Assembly: GCA_944338265.1 (NCBI GenBank)
Contig: CALVLO010000158.1
Location: 1-6,085, forward strand
Length of the DNA: 6,085 nucleotides
DNA from: an uncultured Clostridia bacterium
GTDB taxonomy: Bacteria; Bacillota; Clostridia; Christensenellales; Borkfalkiaceae
Reading direction: 5' to 3'
Shown here: positions 1 to 4,405 of the stretch, piece by piece
Layout of the letters: every line of letters starts with the position of its first letter
Numbering within the stretch: the first letter of the stretch is position 1
Program-made: the position numbers and the translations under genes
Notes under the pieces: model-generated
Told to the model about the DNA's origin: nothing
What the model saw: the letters and a program-made list of their open reading frames with translations, nothing else
Database searches by the model: none

Positions 1-176
1 GTACTTCGCGCGGGGCGCTCGTGCGCCACTTCGTCGAAATTCTATTGCAAGCAAGACTTTCTCCTCGTGTCGGACACAAATCGCCGCTGAGAAAGGCAAT
101 TCCTTAGTTCGCGGCGCGCGCACAGCGCACTGCGCTGATGCGCATTACGCGCCGCTCACCCCTCAAAGAGGGAGGC
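1..176. repeat. Interspersed repeat A, copy 1 (possibly truncated by window start)
   Basis: This stretch matches positions 4136-4311 base for base at a constant offset, with about 8 substitutions in 176 positions (about 95% identity) and no gaps that I can see. It contains small inverted repeats: TTTCTC near 57 pairs with GAGAAA near 89, CAGCGC/GCGCTG lies near 122-136, and a CCCTC/GAGGG hairpin ends it. No plausible reading frame runs through it, and the open frames present have no protein-like composition. After the final GAGGCAAG the two copies diverge: this one continues into R repeats, the other into element D. The left edge is the window boundary, so the full element may be longer. Function is unknown. 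Confidence 0.85.
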
Positions 177-586
177 AAGCGTAGGAGCGAGACTCTCGCA
201 ACAAGAGGAGAGGGAGGCAAGAGGATTTGCTTCCTGCATCGAGGGAGGCAAGGGCGGAGCCCCTCATCCACCGCAAGCGGTCCCCCTTCCCCCGAGGGGG
301 AAGGGGGGGAAATCCCCCCTGCCGCCGAGCGCAACGCGCTCGGCGGCTTCCCCCCTTAAAACAAGTGTTAAGGGGGGCGAAATCCCCTCATCAGTCACCT
401 ACGGTGACAGCTTCCCCCACAGGGGGAAGCCTTAGGGAGGCAAGGGTAGGAACGAGGCTCTCGCAACAAGAGGAGGGAGGCAAGGGATTTGCTTCCCTCC
501 CCGAGGGAGGCGAGGGCGGAGCCGCGCAGACACCTCCCTCTCAGAGGGAGGCAAGGGTAGGAGCGAGGCTCTCGCAACAAGAGAAT
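171..586. repeat. R modules: three copies of a ~40-bp repeat at 171-210, 436-475 and 547-586
   Basis: Three near-identical units start GGAGGCAAG, continue GTAGGARCGAG, then CTCTCGCAACAAGAG. Each contains a mini-hairpin in which CGAG pairs with CTCG across a three-base loop. Units 1 and 2 are followed by GGCAAGRGGATTTGCTTCC-like sequence near 216-235 and 477-500, so the repeated block extends to about 85 bp with variation. Between the units lie other hairpins: ACCGC/GCGGT at 270-281 and a 12-bp stem CCCCCTTCCCCC/GGGGGAAGGGGG at 282-307. The region has no credible gene. Short Arg/Gly-rich open frames exist on both strands, but they follow the repeats and have no start-site support. Confidence 0.75.
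312..436. repeat. Repeat C, copy 1 (125 bp, identical to copy 2)
   Basis: This element is four hairpins in a row. First is a 12-bp stem GCCGCCGAGCGC/GCGCTCGGCGGC with loop AAC (321-347). Second is CCCCCCTTAA/TTAAGGGGGG with an 8-base loop (350-377). Third is GTCACC/GGTGAC with loop TAC (394-408). Fourth is CTTCCCCC/GGGGGAAG with loop ACA (411-429). All 125 bases recur without a difference at 616-740. The first two hairpins make up the recurrent ATCCCCCC...TTAAGGGGGG frame seen in six other places in the window. The pattern is non-coding by composition. Confidence 0.9.
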
Positions 587-615
587 AGAGGCAAGAATTA
601 GTGCCGACTTCTTTT

Positions 616-740
616 ATCCCCCCTGCCGCCGAGCGCAACGCGCTCGGCGGCTTCCCCCCTTAAAACAAGTGTTAAGGGGGGCGAAATCCCCTCATCAGTC
701 ACCTACGGTGACAGCTTCCCCCACAGGGGGAAGCCTTAGG
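616..740. repeat. Repeat C, copy 2 (125 bp, identical to copy 1)
   Basis: This is an exact duplicate of 312-436 at an offset of 304 bases, with the same four hairpins at 625-651, 654-681, 698-712 and 715-733. The flanks differ on both sides: the left flank reads CTTTT before ATCCCC and the right flank reads AGGGTTGGCG. It lies just beyond the terminator of the rubrerythrin operon. Perfect identity, against about 93-95% for the A and D pairs, suggests a recent duplication or gene conversion. Confidence 0.9.
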
Positions 741-752
741 AGGGTTGGCGGG

Positions 753-785
753 GATAGAAAAGAAGACGGGAACGATGTGTTCCCG
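753..785 (-). terminator. Rho-independent terminator of the rubrerythrin operon
   Basis: On the minus strand, a hairpin CGGGAAC/GTTCCCG with a five-base loop (785-767) is followed directly by the pyrimidine run TCTTCTTTTCTAT. It begins 15 bases past the stop codon of the 30-residue ORF and is placed as expected for the end of the operon. The tail is U-rich but broken by C, so strength is uncertain. Confidence 0.6.
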
Positions 786-800
786 CCCTCCGGTTGTGAC

Positions 801-893
801 TCAAAGGTCATCTGCATCTTGTACGGGGCGCTCATAGGCATCCTCCGCACTGACGCCCGTGTAGCTGCCGAAGACATCCTCCCGCGAAGCCAT
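801..893 (-). CDS. Small hypothetical protein ending PVQDADDL (30 aa)
   Basis: The ORF encodes a 30-residue acidic peptide: MASREDVFGS, YTGVSAEDAY, ERPVQDADDL. From memory, short clostridial hypothetical proteins with a SYTG core and a QDADDL ending recur in many genomes. I could not verify this, and no function is known to me. It is third in a minus-strand operon after rubrerythrin and the 33-residue Cys protein, and is followed by a terminator. The ATG at 893 has only a weak AGGG seven bases upstream. An in-frame GTG at 971 would give a 56-residue protein with a basic N-terminus (ANKPRHRRGAKHGRG, then APQQGAQGAD) that overlaps the previous gene by 11 bases, so the start is uncertain. There are no membrane segments or cysteines. 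Confidence 0.6.
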   Translation of the reverse strand: MASREDVFGSYTGVSAEDAYERPVQDADDL

Positions 894-960
894 GTCTGCG
901 CCCTGCGCACCCTGTTGGGGCGCGCCACGCCCATGCTTTGCGCCGCGGCGGTGCCTCGGC

Positions 961-1062
961 TTATTTGCCACAGTTTTCGGGGTTCTGCTTGCCGCAGTTC
1001 TTGCTCTTGCCTTGGCTGCGGGCGTTCTTGGCGCCCCCGTTTGCATTCGTCTGCTTCTTCAT
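961..1062 (-). CDS. 33-residue Asn/Lys/Gly/Cys-rich small protein
   Basis: A tiny basic, very hydrophilic protein with five Asn, eight Lys and two identical CGK motifs (KNCGK at 21-25 and NCGK at 30-33). The start is well supported: the minus strand reads AAAGGAGAAAGT directly before the ATG, a good ribosome binding site with about six bases of spacing. Its ATG overlaps the rubrerythrin stop as ATGA, a typical arrangement for translational coupling. The composition recalls small spore-associated or metal-binding peptides of clostridia, but I recognise no named family. Two cysteines nine residues apart could bind metal or form a disulfide, which is inference only. Co-expression with rubrerythrin is likely. 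Confidence 0.65.
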   Translation of the reverse strand: MKKQTNANGGAKNARSQGKSKNCGKQNPENCGK

Positions 1063-1655
1063 ACTTTCTCCTTTGCATAGGGAAGGTGCAGCTCGGCCTC
1101 TCCCTGCGGCGCACCGCACAACGGGCAGACCTTCCAAGCCTCTGCGCTCGTGTGCATATAGCCGCACGCGCCGCAGATCCACAGCATCGGGTGCTCCGCC
1201 GCATAGAGCGTCTTTTGCTCCGCCGCCGCGGCGAGATAGGCGAAGATGACGTTATGGTGGCGCTCCACCCGCGCGACTTGCTCGAACTTGCGGGCGATCT
1301 CGCCGAAGCCCTCTTCGAGGGCGGTTTTGGCGAACGCGGGATAGATGCTCTCCGCCTCCGCAGTTTCGTCCGCCGCCGCAAAGCGCAAGTTTTCTGTGAG
1401 CGTGCCTGCGTGGAAGGGATAGTGCGCGTCGATGTGCACGTCTTCGCGGCTTCCCCCTTCGCGCAGCATGAGCTCGAAGAACACCCGCGCGTGATTGGTT
1501 TCGTTTTTTGCGATCGTGCGGATGGTATCTGCAAGTGCCGTAAAGCCCTGCGCCGTTGCCGCCTTTGCCGTGAGTTGGTACCGCATGCCCGCCTGACACT
1601 CCCCCGCGAATGCCCTTGCGAGGTTGTGATAGGTTTGCGTTTTGGTAAAGTCCAT
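1059..1655 (-). CDS. rbr: Rubrerythrin (diiron peroxidase with rubredoxin domain)
   Basis: Rubrerythrin reduces hydrogen peroxide in the cytoplasm of anaerobes, using electrons from rubredoxin or NADH-linked carriers. The 198-residue protein has the usual two-domain layout. The N-terminal four-helix diiron domain shows E19 with Y26, E52xxH55, E97 and E100 in the NLxxAxxxExxExxxxYP context, and E131xxH134. The C-terminal rubredoxin-like domain has CGAC (C161, C164) and CPLC (C177, C180). All expected diiron ligands and all four iron-binding cysteines are present, so it should be functional. I chose the ATG at 1655 because GGGAGG lies six bases upstream. The ATG at 1673 would place that site inside the coding region and add MQGRQG. 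The next gene overlaps its stop. No clear promoter or PerR-like box was recognised upstream. Confidence 0.95.
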   Translation of the reverse strand: MDFTKTQTYHNLARAFAGECQAGMRYQLTAKAATAQGFTALADTIRTIAKNETNHARVFFELMLREGGSREDVHIDAHYPFHAGTLTENLRFAAADETAEAESIYPAFAKTALEEGFGEIARKFEQVARVERHHNVIFAYLAAAAEQKTLYAAEHPMLWICGACGYMHTSAEAWKVCPLCGAPQGEAELHLPYAKEKV

Positions 1656-1812
1656 GCCTTGCCTCCCTTGCATCCACCATTTTGGACAAGACGGCGGCGT
1701 TTTATTCCTTATGGATGCGCTTTGTGGGGGATGATTTTTTCATGGATCCCCTGTTGGCGGGGACAGGGGTGGTCTTCTCTCATATCCCCCCTGCCCTGAG
1801 GACTTCTCTCCT
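1656..1812. other. Upstream region of the rubrerythrin operon
   Basis: There is no gene here. It contains the rubrerythrin ribosome binding site (GGGAGG on the minus strand), an AT-richer stretch around 1694-1742 where a minus-strand promoter could lie, a 7-bp inverted repeat CCCCTGT/ACAGGGG at 1748-1769, and the first half of a direct repeat. That repeat is CTTCTCTC, one variable base, TATCCCCC, then CTGCC, at 1774-1795 and again at 1803-1823, where the second copy runs into element B. I could not assign a convincing -35/-10 pair. Confidence 0.45.
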
Positions 1813-1941
1813 ATCCCCCTGCCGCCGAGCGCGTTGCGCTCGGCGGCAGGGGGATTTTTATTTATGCCCCCGCCGCTTTCGCGGCGGGGGCATAAACAGA
1901 TTGGGATGCCGCCTTCCGTGTTGTGGGTTGGCGGTTTTTTT
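1813..1941 (+). terminator. Triple terminator-like hairpin block inside element B copy 1
   Basis: Three consecutive structures on the plus strand look like rho-independent terminators. A 20-bp perfect stem with loop GTT is followed by TTTTTATTTAT. A 16-bp perfect stem TTTATGCCCCCGCCGC/GCGGCGGGGGCATAAA with loop TTTC (1861-1896) follows. Last is CCGCC/GGCGG (1909-1934) followed by seven T residues and GTTGTT. No plus-strand gene lies upstream to be terminated, since rubrerythrin reads the other way. The structures therefore belong to the repeat rather than to a local transcript, although they could block antisense transcription. Confidence 0.5.
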
Positions 1942-2159
1942 GTTGTTCAGGGAGTGGGAGAATCCCCTTAAAGCGGCGCCGCCACGTTAAGGGGGGAAGG
2001 AAAACTCCCTCTGTCACTTCGTGACAGCTCCCTCGGAGAGGGCGCCAAGAGAGATCCCCCCAGCCGCCGCGAAGCGGCGGCATCCCCCCTTAAACCCCCT
2101 GCGGCGTGTTAAGGGGGGCAAGTTGAGCGGCGCCTCTATGCTTAAAAACTCCCACCGTC
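1813..2159. repeat. Interspersed composite repeat B, copy 1
   Basis: This 347-bp element aligns with 3753-4089 over its whole length at roughly 90% identity with small indels. In order it holds a 20-bp perfect hairpin (1813-1855), a 16-bp perfect hairpin (1861-1896), a 5-bp stem with a T7 tail (1909-1941), and CCCCTTAA/TTAAGGGG enclosing a GCGGCGCCGC palindrome (1964-1994). Then come GTCAC/GTGAC (2013-2025), GCTCCCTC/GAGGGCGC with one mismatch (2027-2044), GCCGCCGC/GCGGCGGC (2063-2081) and a CCCCCCTTAA/TTAAGGGGGG pair (2084-2118). A conserved single-stranded tail ending CTCCCACCGTC closes it. It sits upstream of the rubrerythrin operon and contains no coding frame. Confidence 0.9.
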
Positions 2160-2201
2160 TGCGCGGCTTTGCCGCGCAGACACCTCCCTCTTAGAGGGAG
2201 G
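2157..2201. repeat. Two adjacent perfect hairpins at the B/D junction
   Basis: GTCTGCGCGGC pairs with GCCGCGCAGAC across loop TTT (2157-2181), followed directly by CCTCCCTC/GAGGGAGG across loop TTA (2183-2201). The string GCCGCGCAGACACCTCCCTC also occurs at 522-541 next to an R module. At the equivalent place after B copy 2 (from 4087) the first hairpin is replaced by unrelated sequence. Confidence 0.8.
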
Positions 2202-2296
2202 CAAGAAATTTGCATCACCCACTGTTGCCGCGCTGATTTTTCTCAATCCCCCCTGCCCTACGGGCATCCCCCCTTAAAACAAGTATTAAGGGGGGC
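2194..2296. repeat. Interspersed repeat D, copy 1
   Basis: This 103-bp stretch matches 4303-4405 with about 7 differences (about 93%). It runs from GAGGGAGGCAAG through a constant CTGATTTTTCTCAATC segment into the recurrent frame ATCCCCCCT, here with the short stem GCCC/GGGC and loop TAC, then CCCCCCTTAA/TTAAGGGGGG. Here D follows B directly, whereas the other D copy follows A. Confidence 0.85.
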
Positions 2297-2298
2297 GA

Positions 2299-2409
2299 AA
2301 GAATGTAATATCCCCGCCGTTCCGAAGAAGGCGGGGATGACGTTATGCTTTGTCCGTTGTTATGAAGTCAGCAGAAGAAAATTCCTCTCACAAAGTCTGT
2401 ACAGGAGGC
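2299..2409 (-). other. 3' region of the lipoprotein operon with a possible terminator hairpin
   Basis: No gene is visible. An inverted repeat ATCCCCGCC/GGCGGGGAT with an 11-base loop lies at 2310-2338. On the minus strand it is followed by ATTACATTCTTTC, a poor U-tract, so termination activity is doubtful. Sequence just below the stop codon at 2410 still resembles the 30-bp repeat at the end of the upstream coding region. Confidence 0.35.
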
Positions 2410-2628
2410 TTACTCGATCGCGAGCTTTGTAAAGGAAAGTCCTTCTATCGTGAAGTCCGTAAAGGAGACTTCCTCCTTGGAGGCCGGGTCGGAGGCGGGG
2501 ATATCATCGCGCCGGCTTTGCCCTGAAGAGCCATCGGTACTGCCGGCGAGGATGAAGCACACCGCGCCGAAGGCGGCGAGGATGATCGCCAAAAAGCCGG
2601 CTGCCCATTTATGCCATCTTTTTGCCAT
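2410..2628 (-). CDS. Small single-pass membrane protein of unknown function (72 aa)
   Basis: A short basic N-terminus (MAKRWHK) precedes one hydrophobic segment of about 20 residues (positions 9-29) with no obvious signal-peptidase site or lipobox. A hydrophilic Ser/Asp/Glu-rich tail follows, probably exposed outside the membrane. The last 20 residues contain a 10-residue duplication: SFTDFTIEGL followed by SFTKLAIE and the stop. The gene starts 12 bases after the lipoprotein stop, and AAAGGG lies upstream of the ATG, so it is probably the second gene of that operon. I recognise no family. A short membrane anchor partnering the lipoprotein is possible but is only inferred from gene order. Confidence 0.6.
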   Translation of the reverse strand: MAKRWHKWAAGFLAIILAAFGAVCFILAGSTDGSSGQSRRDDIPASDPASKEEVSFTDFTIEGLSFTKLAIE

Positions 2629-2640
2629 GTGCGCGCCCTT

Positions 2641-3039
2641 TTACTTTTTGAGCGTGTAAGTGACGCCCTCCTGCGAGTAGGTGAGCGTACCATCTTTGAG
2701 CGTGCCCTCGATGGTCTGTTCGCCGATGCCTTCGACATTGGAAGTGAACTTGATGGTATCGCCATCCTGCGACCACTTTCCGGAGGCAGACGTTGCGACT
2801 TCCGCCATCGTGATCACAAAGGTGCCGTCTGCTTTGAGCTCGACCGTAAGGTAGTTTTCATCGAACGTTATGCCGAGGTGCTCCTCGCCTGCCGTGACGG
2901 TCACGCCTTCTGCCGTGACCGACGAAAACTTGTAGGTGCCGACGGCATCGTGATTGCACGCTGCAAACAGCAGCACGCCGAGCACGAGGACGGCAAACGC
3001 CGCCGCGGCGGCCGCCATGCTTCTGAGTCTGGTTTTCAT
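2641..3039 (-). CDS. Putative lipoprotein with lipocalin-like beta-rich domain (132 aa)
   Basis: The N-terminus is a lipoprotein signal peptide: MKTRLR, an Ala/Val/Leu-rich core, then LLFAAC, with C28 as the predicted lipidated cysteine. The mature part (about 105 residues) starts NHDAVGTYKF and continues as alternating short strands with turns: TFDENYLTVELKADGTFVI, SGKWSQDGDTIKF, GTLKDGTLTYS and GVTYTLKK. The pattern of GTYKF, then strand, then GxWxxxGDTI, then LxDGxLTxxxxG, is what I associate with small extracellular lipocalin-like proteins of Firmicutes. Ligand and role are unknown. Start choice: AGGAG is only 12 bases from this ATG, while another ATG at 3047 opens a three-codon frame that overlaps it. 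The promoter is clear. Confidence 0.8.
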   Translation of the reverse strand: MKTRLRSMAAAAAAFAVLVLGVLLFAACNHDAVGTYKFSSVTAEGVTVTAGEEHLGITFDENYLTVELKADGTFVITMAEVATSASGKWSQDGDTIKFTSNVEGIGEQTIEGTLKDGTLTYSQEGVTYTLKK

Positions 3040-3047
3040 ATTTTCAT
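3036..3047 (-). other. Three-codon upstream ORF (Met-Lys-Ile-stop) overlapping the lipoprotein start
   Basis: The minus strand reads AAAGGAGAAT, then ATG AAA ATA TGA. The TGA overlaps the ATG of the lipoprotein gene at 3039 as ATGA. The first ATG is at a better distance from the AGGAG (about 4-5 bases) than the lipoprotein ATG (about 12). This could be a coupled mini-ORF that hands ribosomes to the lipoprotein gene, or chance similarity. Confidence 0.35.
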
Positions 3048-3072
3048 ATTCTCCTTTTTGAAATCTGCAAGC

Positions 3073-3101
3073 AATATAGCATAATTTAACTATGTTGTCA
3101 A
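3073..3101 (-). promoter_or_regulatory. Sigma-A type promoter of the lipoprotein operon
   Basis: TTGACA (3101-3096) and TATATT (3078-3073) are separated by exactly 17 bases on the minus strand. The -35 is a perfect consensus and the -10 matches in five of six positions. Transcription should begin near 3066, about 27 bases ahead of the ATG, leaving room for the AGGAG site. Confidence 0.85.
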
Positions 3102-3111
3102 TAAAAAAATG

Positions 3112-3143
3112 CTGTACACTTTGCTCAATTTTGTAGTATACTG
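3112..3143 (+). promoter_or_regulatory. Probable XRE promoter with overlapping palindromes (candidate operator)
   Basis: A -10 candidate TATACT (3137-3142) lies 18 bases from a weak -35 TGTACA (3113-3118). Both coincide with perfect palindromes, TGTACA and AGTATACT (3135-3142), whose centres are 23 bp apart. The flanking nonamers CTGTACACT and AGTATACTG form an imperfect inverted repeat (7 of 9). A dimeric XRE repressor bound here would cover its own promoter and sit 11 bp upstream of the divergent lipoprotein -35. This is inference from sequence only. Confidence 0.5.
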
Positions 3144-3170
3144 TTGAAAAACGTTTGGGGGGGTATTTGC

Positions 3171-3491
3171 ATGGACGTCATTGCCAAGCTCAACAAGGTA
3201 CGGTTGGAGCGCAATCTGAGCGTATACAGGCTCGCGGAGCTTGCGGGGGTGAACCAGAGCACGCTCGCGAACACCTTTTCGCGCGGGACGATGCCCTCCA
3301 TCGCCAACCTCGACGCCATGTGCCAGGCGATGGGGATCACGCTGTCGCAGTTTTTCAGCGAAGACGAGCACGCGGAGCCGCTCACCAAGGAGGAGCGCGC
3401 GTTTATGGAGGCGTACCGCCATCTGCCGCAAAATATGAAGAAGGCATTCGCGCAGATGGCGAATGCCTGCAAGGAAAATATGCAGCTGTGA
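3171..3491 (+). CDS. XRE-family helix-turn-helix transcriptional regulator (106 aa)
   Basis: A small DNA-binding regulator of the XRE/Cro-CI type. The HTH_3 domain occupies residues 4-62: IAKLNKVRLERNLS is helix 1, VYRLAELAGV the scaffold helix, NQSTLANTFSRG the recognition helix, followed by PSIANLDAMCQAMGITLSQFF. The C-terminal 40 residues (LTKEERAFMEAYRHLP and on) form a helical tail of the kind often seen in short clostridial XRE proteins, where it may aid dimerisation. There is no protease or ligand-binding domain. The start is the ATG at 3171, seven bases after a run of seven G (3157-3163) that serves as a G-only ribosome binding site. A TTG start at 3144 would lie almost on the -10. 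It is divergent from the lipoprotein operon and probably controls it and itself. A terminator follows closely. Confidence 0.9.
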   Translation: MDVIAKLNKVRLERNLSVYRLAELAGVNQSTLANTFSRGTMPSIANLDAMCQAMGITLSQFFSEDEHAEPLTKEERAFMEAYRHLPQNMKKAFAQMANACKENMQL

Positions 3492-3506
3492 CGCGGGGGC
3501 GGGCCG

Positions 3507-3530
3507 AGAAGGTCCGCCTTCTTTGTTTGT
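3507..3530 (+). terminator. Rho-independent terminator of the XRE gene
   Basis: AGAAGG/CCTTCT with loop TCCG (3507-3522) is followed by TTGTTTGT. An alternative overlapping fold pairs GGCGG near 3499 with CCGCC near 3514. It begins 15 bases after the stop codon. Confidence 0.65.
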
Positions 3531-3539
3531 ATAAAAAAC

Positions 3540-3752
3540 CTGAGGCGGTAAAATATCTTATCCCCTCCCTACCCTCCCCTTGAACAACAAGGGGAGGCAG
3601 AAAGCTGTACCGAGGGATAATTTCCCCTCATCCGGTTCGCCACTATTGCGGCAGGGATAAATCATCTTCCCCTTAGGGGAAGGCTTGGGGGGGCTGATTG
3701 GGGCGCGGCTGCCATGCTTGGCGACTCCCTCAACGAGGGAGGCAAGGGGCTT
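3540..3752. repeat. Hairpin cluster between the XRE gene and repeat B copy 2
   Basis: There is no gene. Three perfect hairpins belong to the same general class as those in the C and B elements: CCTCCCCTTG/CAAGGGGAGG with loop AACAA (3573-3597), CTTCCCC/GGGGAAG with loop TTA (3666-3682), and CTCCCTC/GAGGGAG with loop AAC (3725-3741). The last is followed by GCAAGG, as after the other CCCTC hairpins of this window. The segment 3627-3640 (CCCCTCATCCG) resembles the CCCCTCATC stretch in element C. Confidence 0.65.
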
Positions 3753-4089
3753 ATCCCCCCCCTGCCGAGCGTGAAACGCTCGGCAGGGGGATTTTTATTT
3801 ATGCCCCCGCCGCTATCGCGGCGGGGGCATAAACAAATTGGGATGCTGCCGACCTTGTTGTGGGTTGGTGGTTTTTTTGTTGTTCAGGGAGTGAGAGAAT
3901 CCCCTTAAAGCGGCGCCGCCGCGTTAAGGGGGGAAGGAAAACTCCCTCAGTCACTTCGTGACAGCTCCCTCGAAGAGGGAGCCAAGAGAGATCCCCCCAG
4001 CCGCCGCGAAGCGGCGGCATCCCCCCTTAAAACAAGTGTTAAGGGGGGCGAGCTGAGCGGCGCTTCTATGCTTAAAAACTCCCACCGTC
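3753..4089. repeat. Interspersed composite repeat B, copy 2
   Basis: This is the 337-bp partner of 1813-2159, with the same order of hairpins and the same end at CTCCCACCGTC. The first stem is shorter: TGCCGAGCGT/ACGCTCGGCA replaces TGCCGCCGAGCGC/GCGCTCGGCGGCA, so GCC is missing on the left and GGC on the right, and the top C-G pair is T-A. The CTCCCTC hairpin (3964-3982) is a perfect 8-bp stem here but carries a mismatch in copy 1. The final CCCCCCTTAA/TTAAGGGGGG loop is AACAAGTG, unlike the longer loop in copy 1. It lies downstream of the XRE gene, so its plus-strand terminator-like hairpins could act as a backup terminator there. Confidence 0.9.
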
Positions 4090-4135
4090 CCTACGGGGCA
4101 CCTCTTGGCGGCACCAAGGTAAAGTGCCGCCTGCG

Positions 4136-4311
4136 GTACTTCGCGCGGGGCGCTCGTGCGCCACTTCGTCGAAATTCTTTTGCAAGCAAGACTTTCTCCT
4201 CGTGTCGGTCACAAATTGCCGCTGAGAAAGGCAATTCTTTCGTTCGCGACGCGCGCACAGCGCACTGCGCTGATGCGCATAACGCGCCGCTCACCCCTCA
4301 TAGAGGGAGGC
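4136..4311. repeat. Interspersed repeat A, copy 2
   Basis: The partner of window positions 1-176 (about 95% identical). In this copy AATTGCC/GGCAATT (4217-4239) forms a perfect 7-bp stem around GCTGAGAAA, while copy 1 has one mismatch there. It is joined on the left to B copy 2 by about 46 bases that include the inverted pair GGCAC/GTGCC, and on the right it overlaps repeat D. There is no credible coding frame. Confidence 0.85.
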
Positions 4312-4405
4312 AAGGGATTTGCTTCACCCGCTGTTGCTACGCTGATTTTTCTCAATCCCCCCTGCCCTACGGGCATCCCCCCTTAAAACAAGTGTTAAGG
4401 GGGGC
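4303..4405. repeat. Interspersed repeat D, copy 2
   Basis: The partner of 2194-2296, about 93% identical, ending in the same GCCC-TAC-GGGC hairpin and CCCCCCTTAA/TTAAGGGGGG pair (4364-4404). An extra half unit, GTGTTAAGGGGGGGCA, follows at 4412-4430, so the right arm has been partly duplicated just before the end of the ClC gene. Confidence 0.85.

Noticed and set aside
1..600. Small Arg/Gly/Ser/Pro-rich hypothetical proteins in the repeat region
   Set aside because: The frames follow the repeat units, overlap on both strands and lack ribosome binding sites. Such calls are typical false genes produced by GC-rich hairpin repeats.
171..740. CRISPR-like array
   Set aside because: Repeats recur, but the spacing is irregular, the intervening segments are themselves repeats shared with other loci, and no cas-like gene is present.
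1656..1673. Upstream ATG adding MQGRQG to rubrerythrin
   Set aside because: The GGGAGG ribosome binding site lies within this extension, and known rubrerythrins begin close to the MDFTKT-like start.
669..1799. A 376-residue open frame on the plus strand across the rubrerythrin operon
   Set aside because: It starts inside a repeat, runs antisense to rubrerythrin and two small genes with good ribosome binding sites, and has no recognisable domain or plausible start signal.
3144..3170. TTG start extending the XRE protein by nine residues
   Set aside because: It sits immediately next to the proposed -10 and has no ribosome binding site. The ATG at 3171 has a G-rich site at proper spacing.
4377..4405. 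Terminator for the ClC gene formed by the CCCCCCTTAA/TTAAGGGGGG pair
   Set aside because: The inverted repeat is well placed downstream of the gene on the minus strand, but no U-rich tract follows, so I would not call it a rho-independent terminator.
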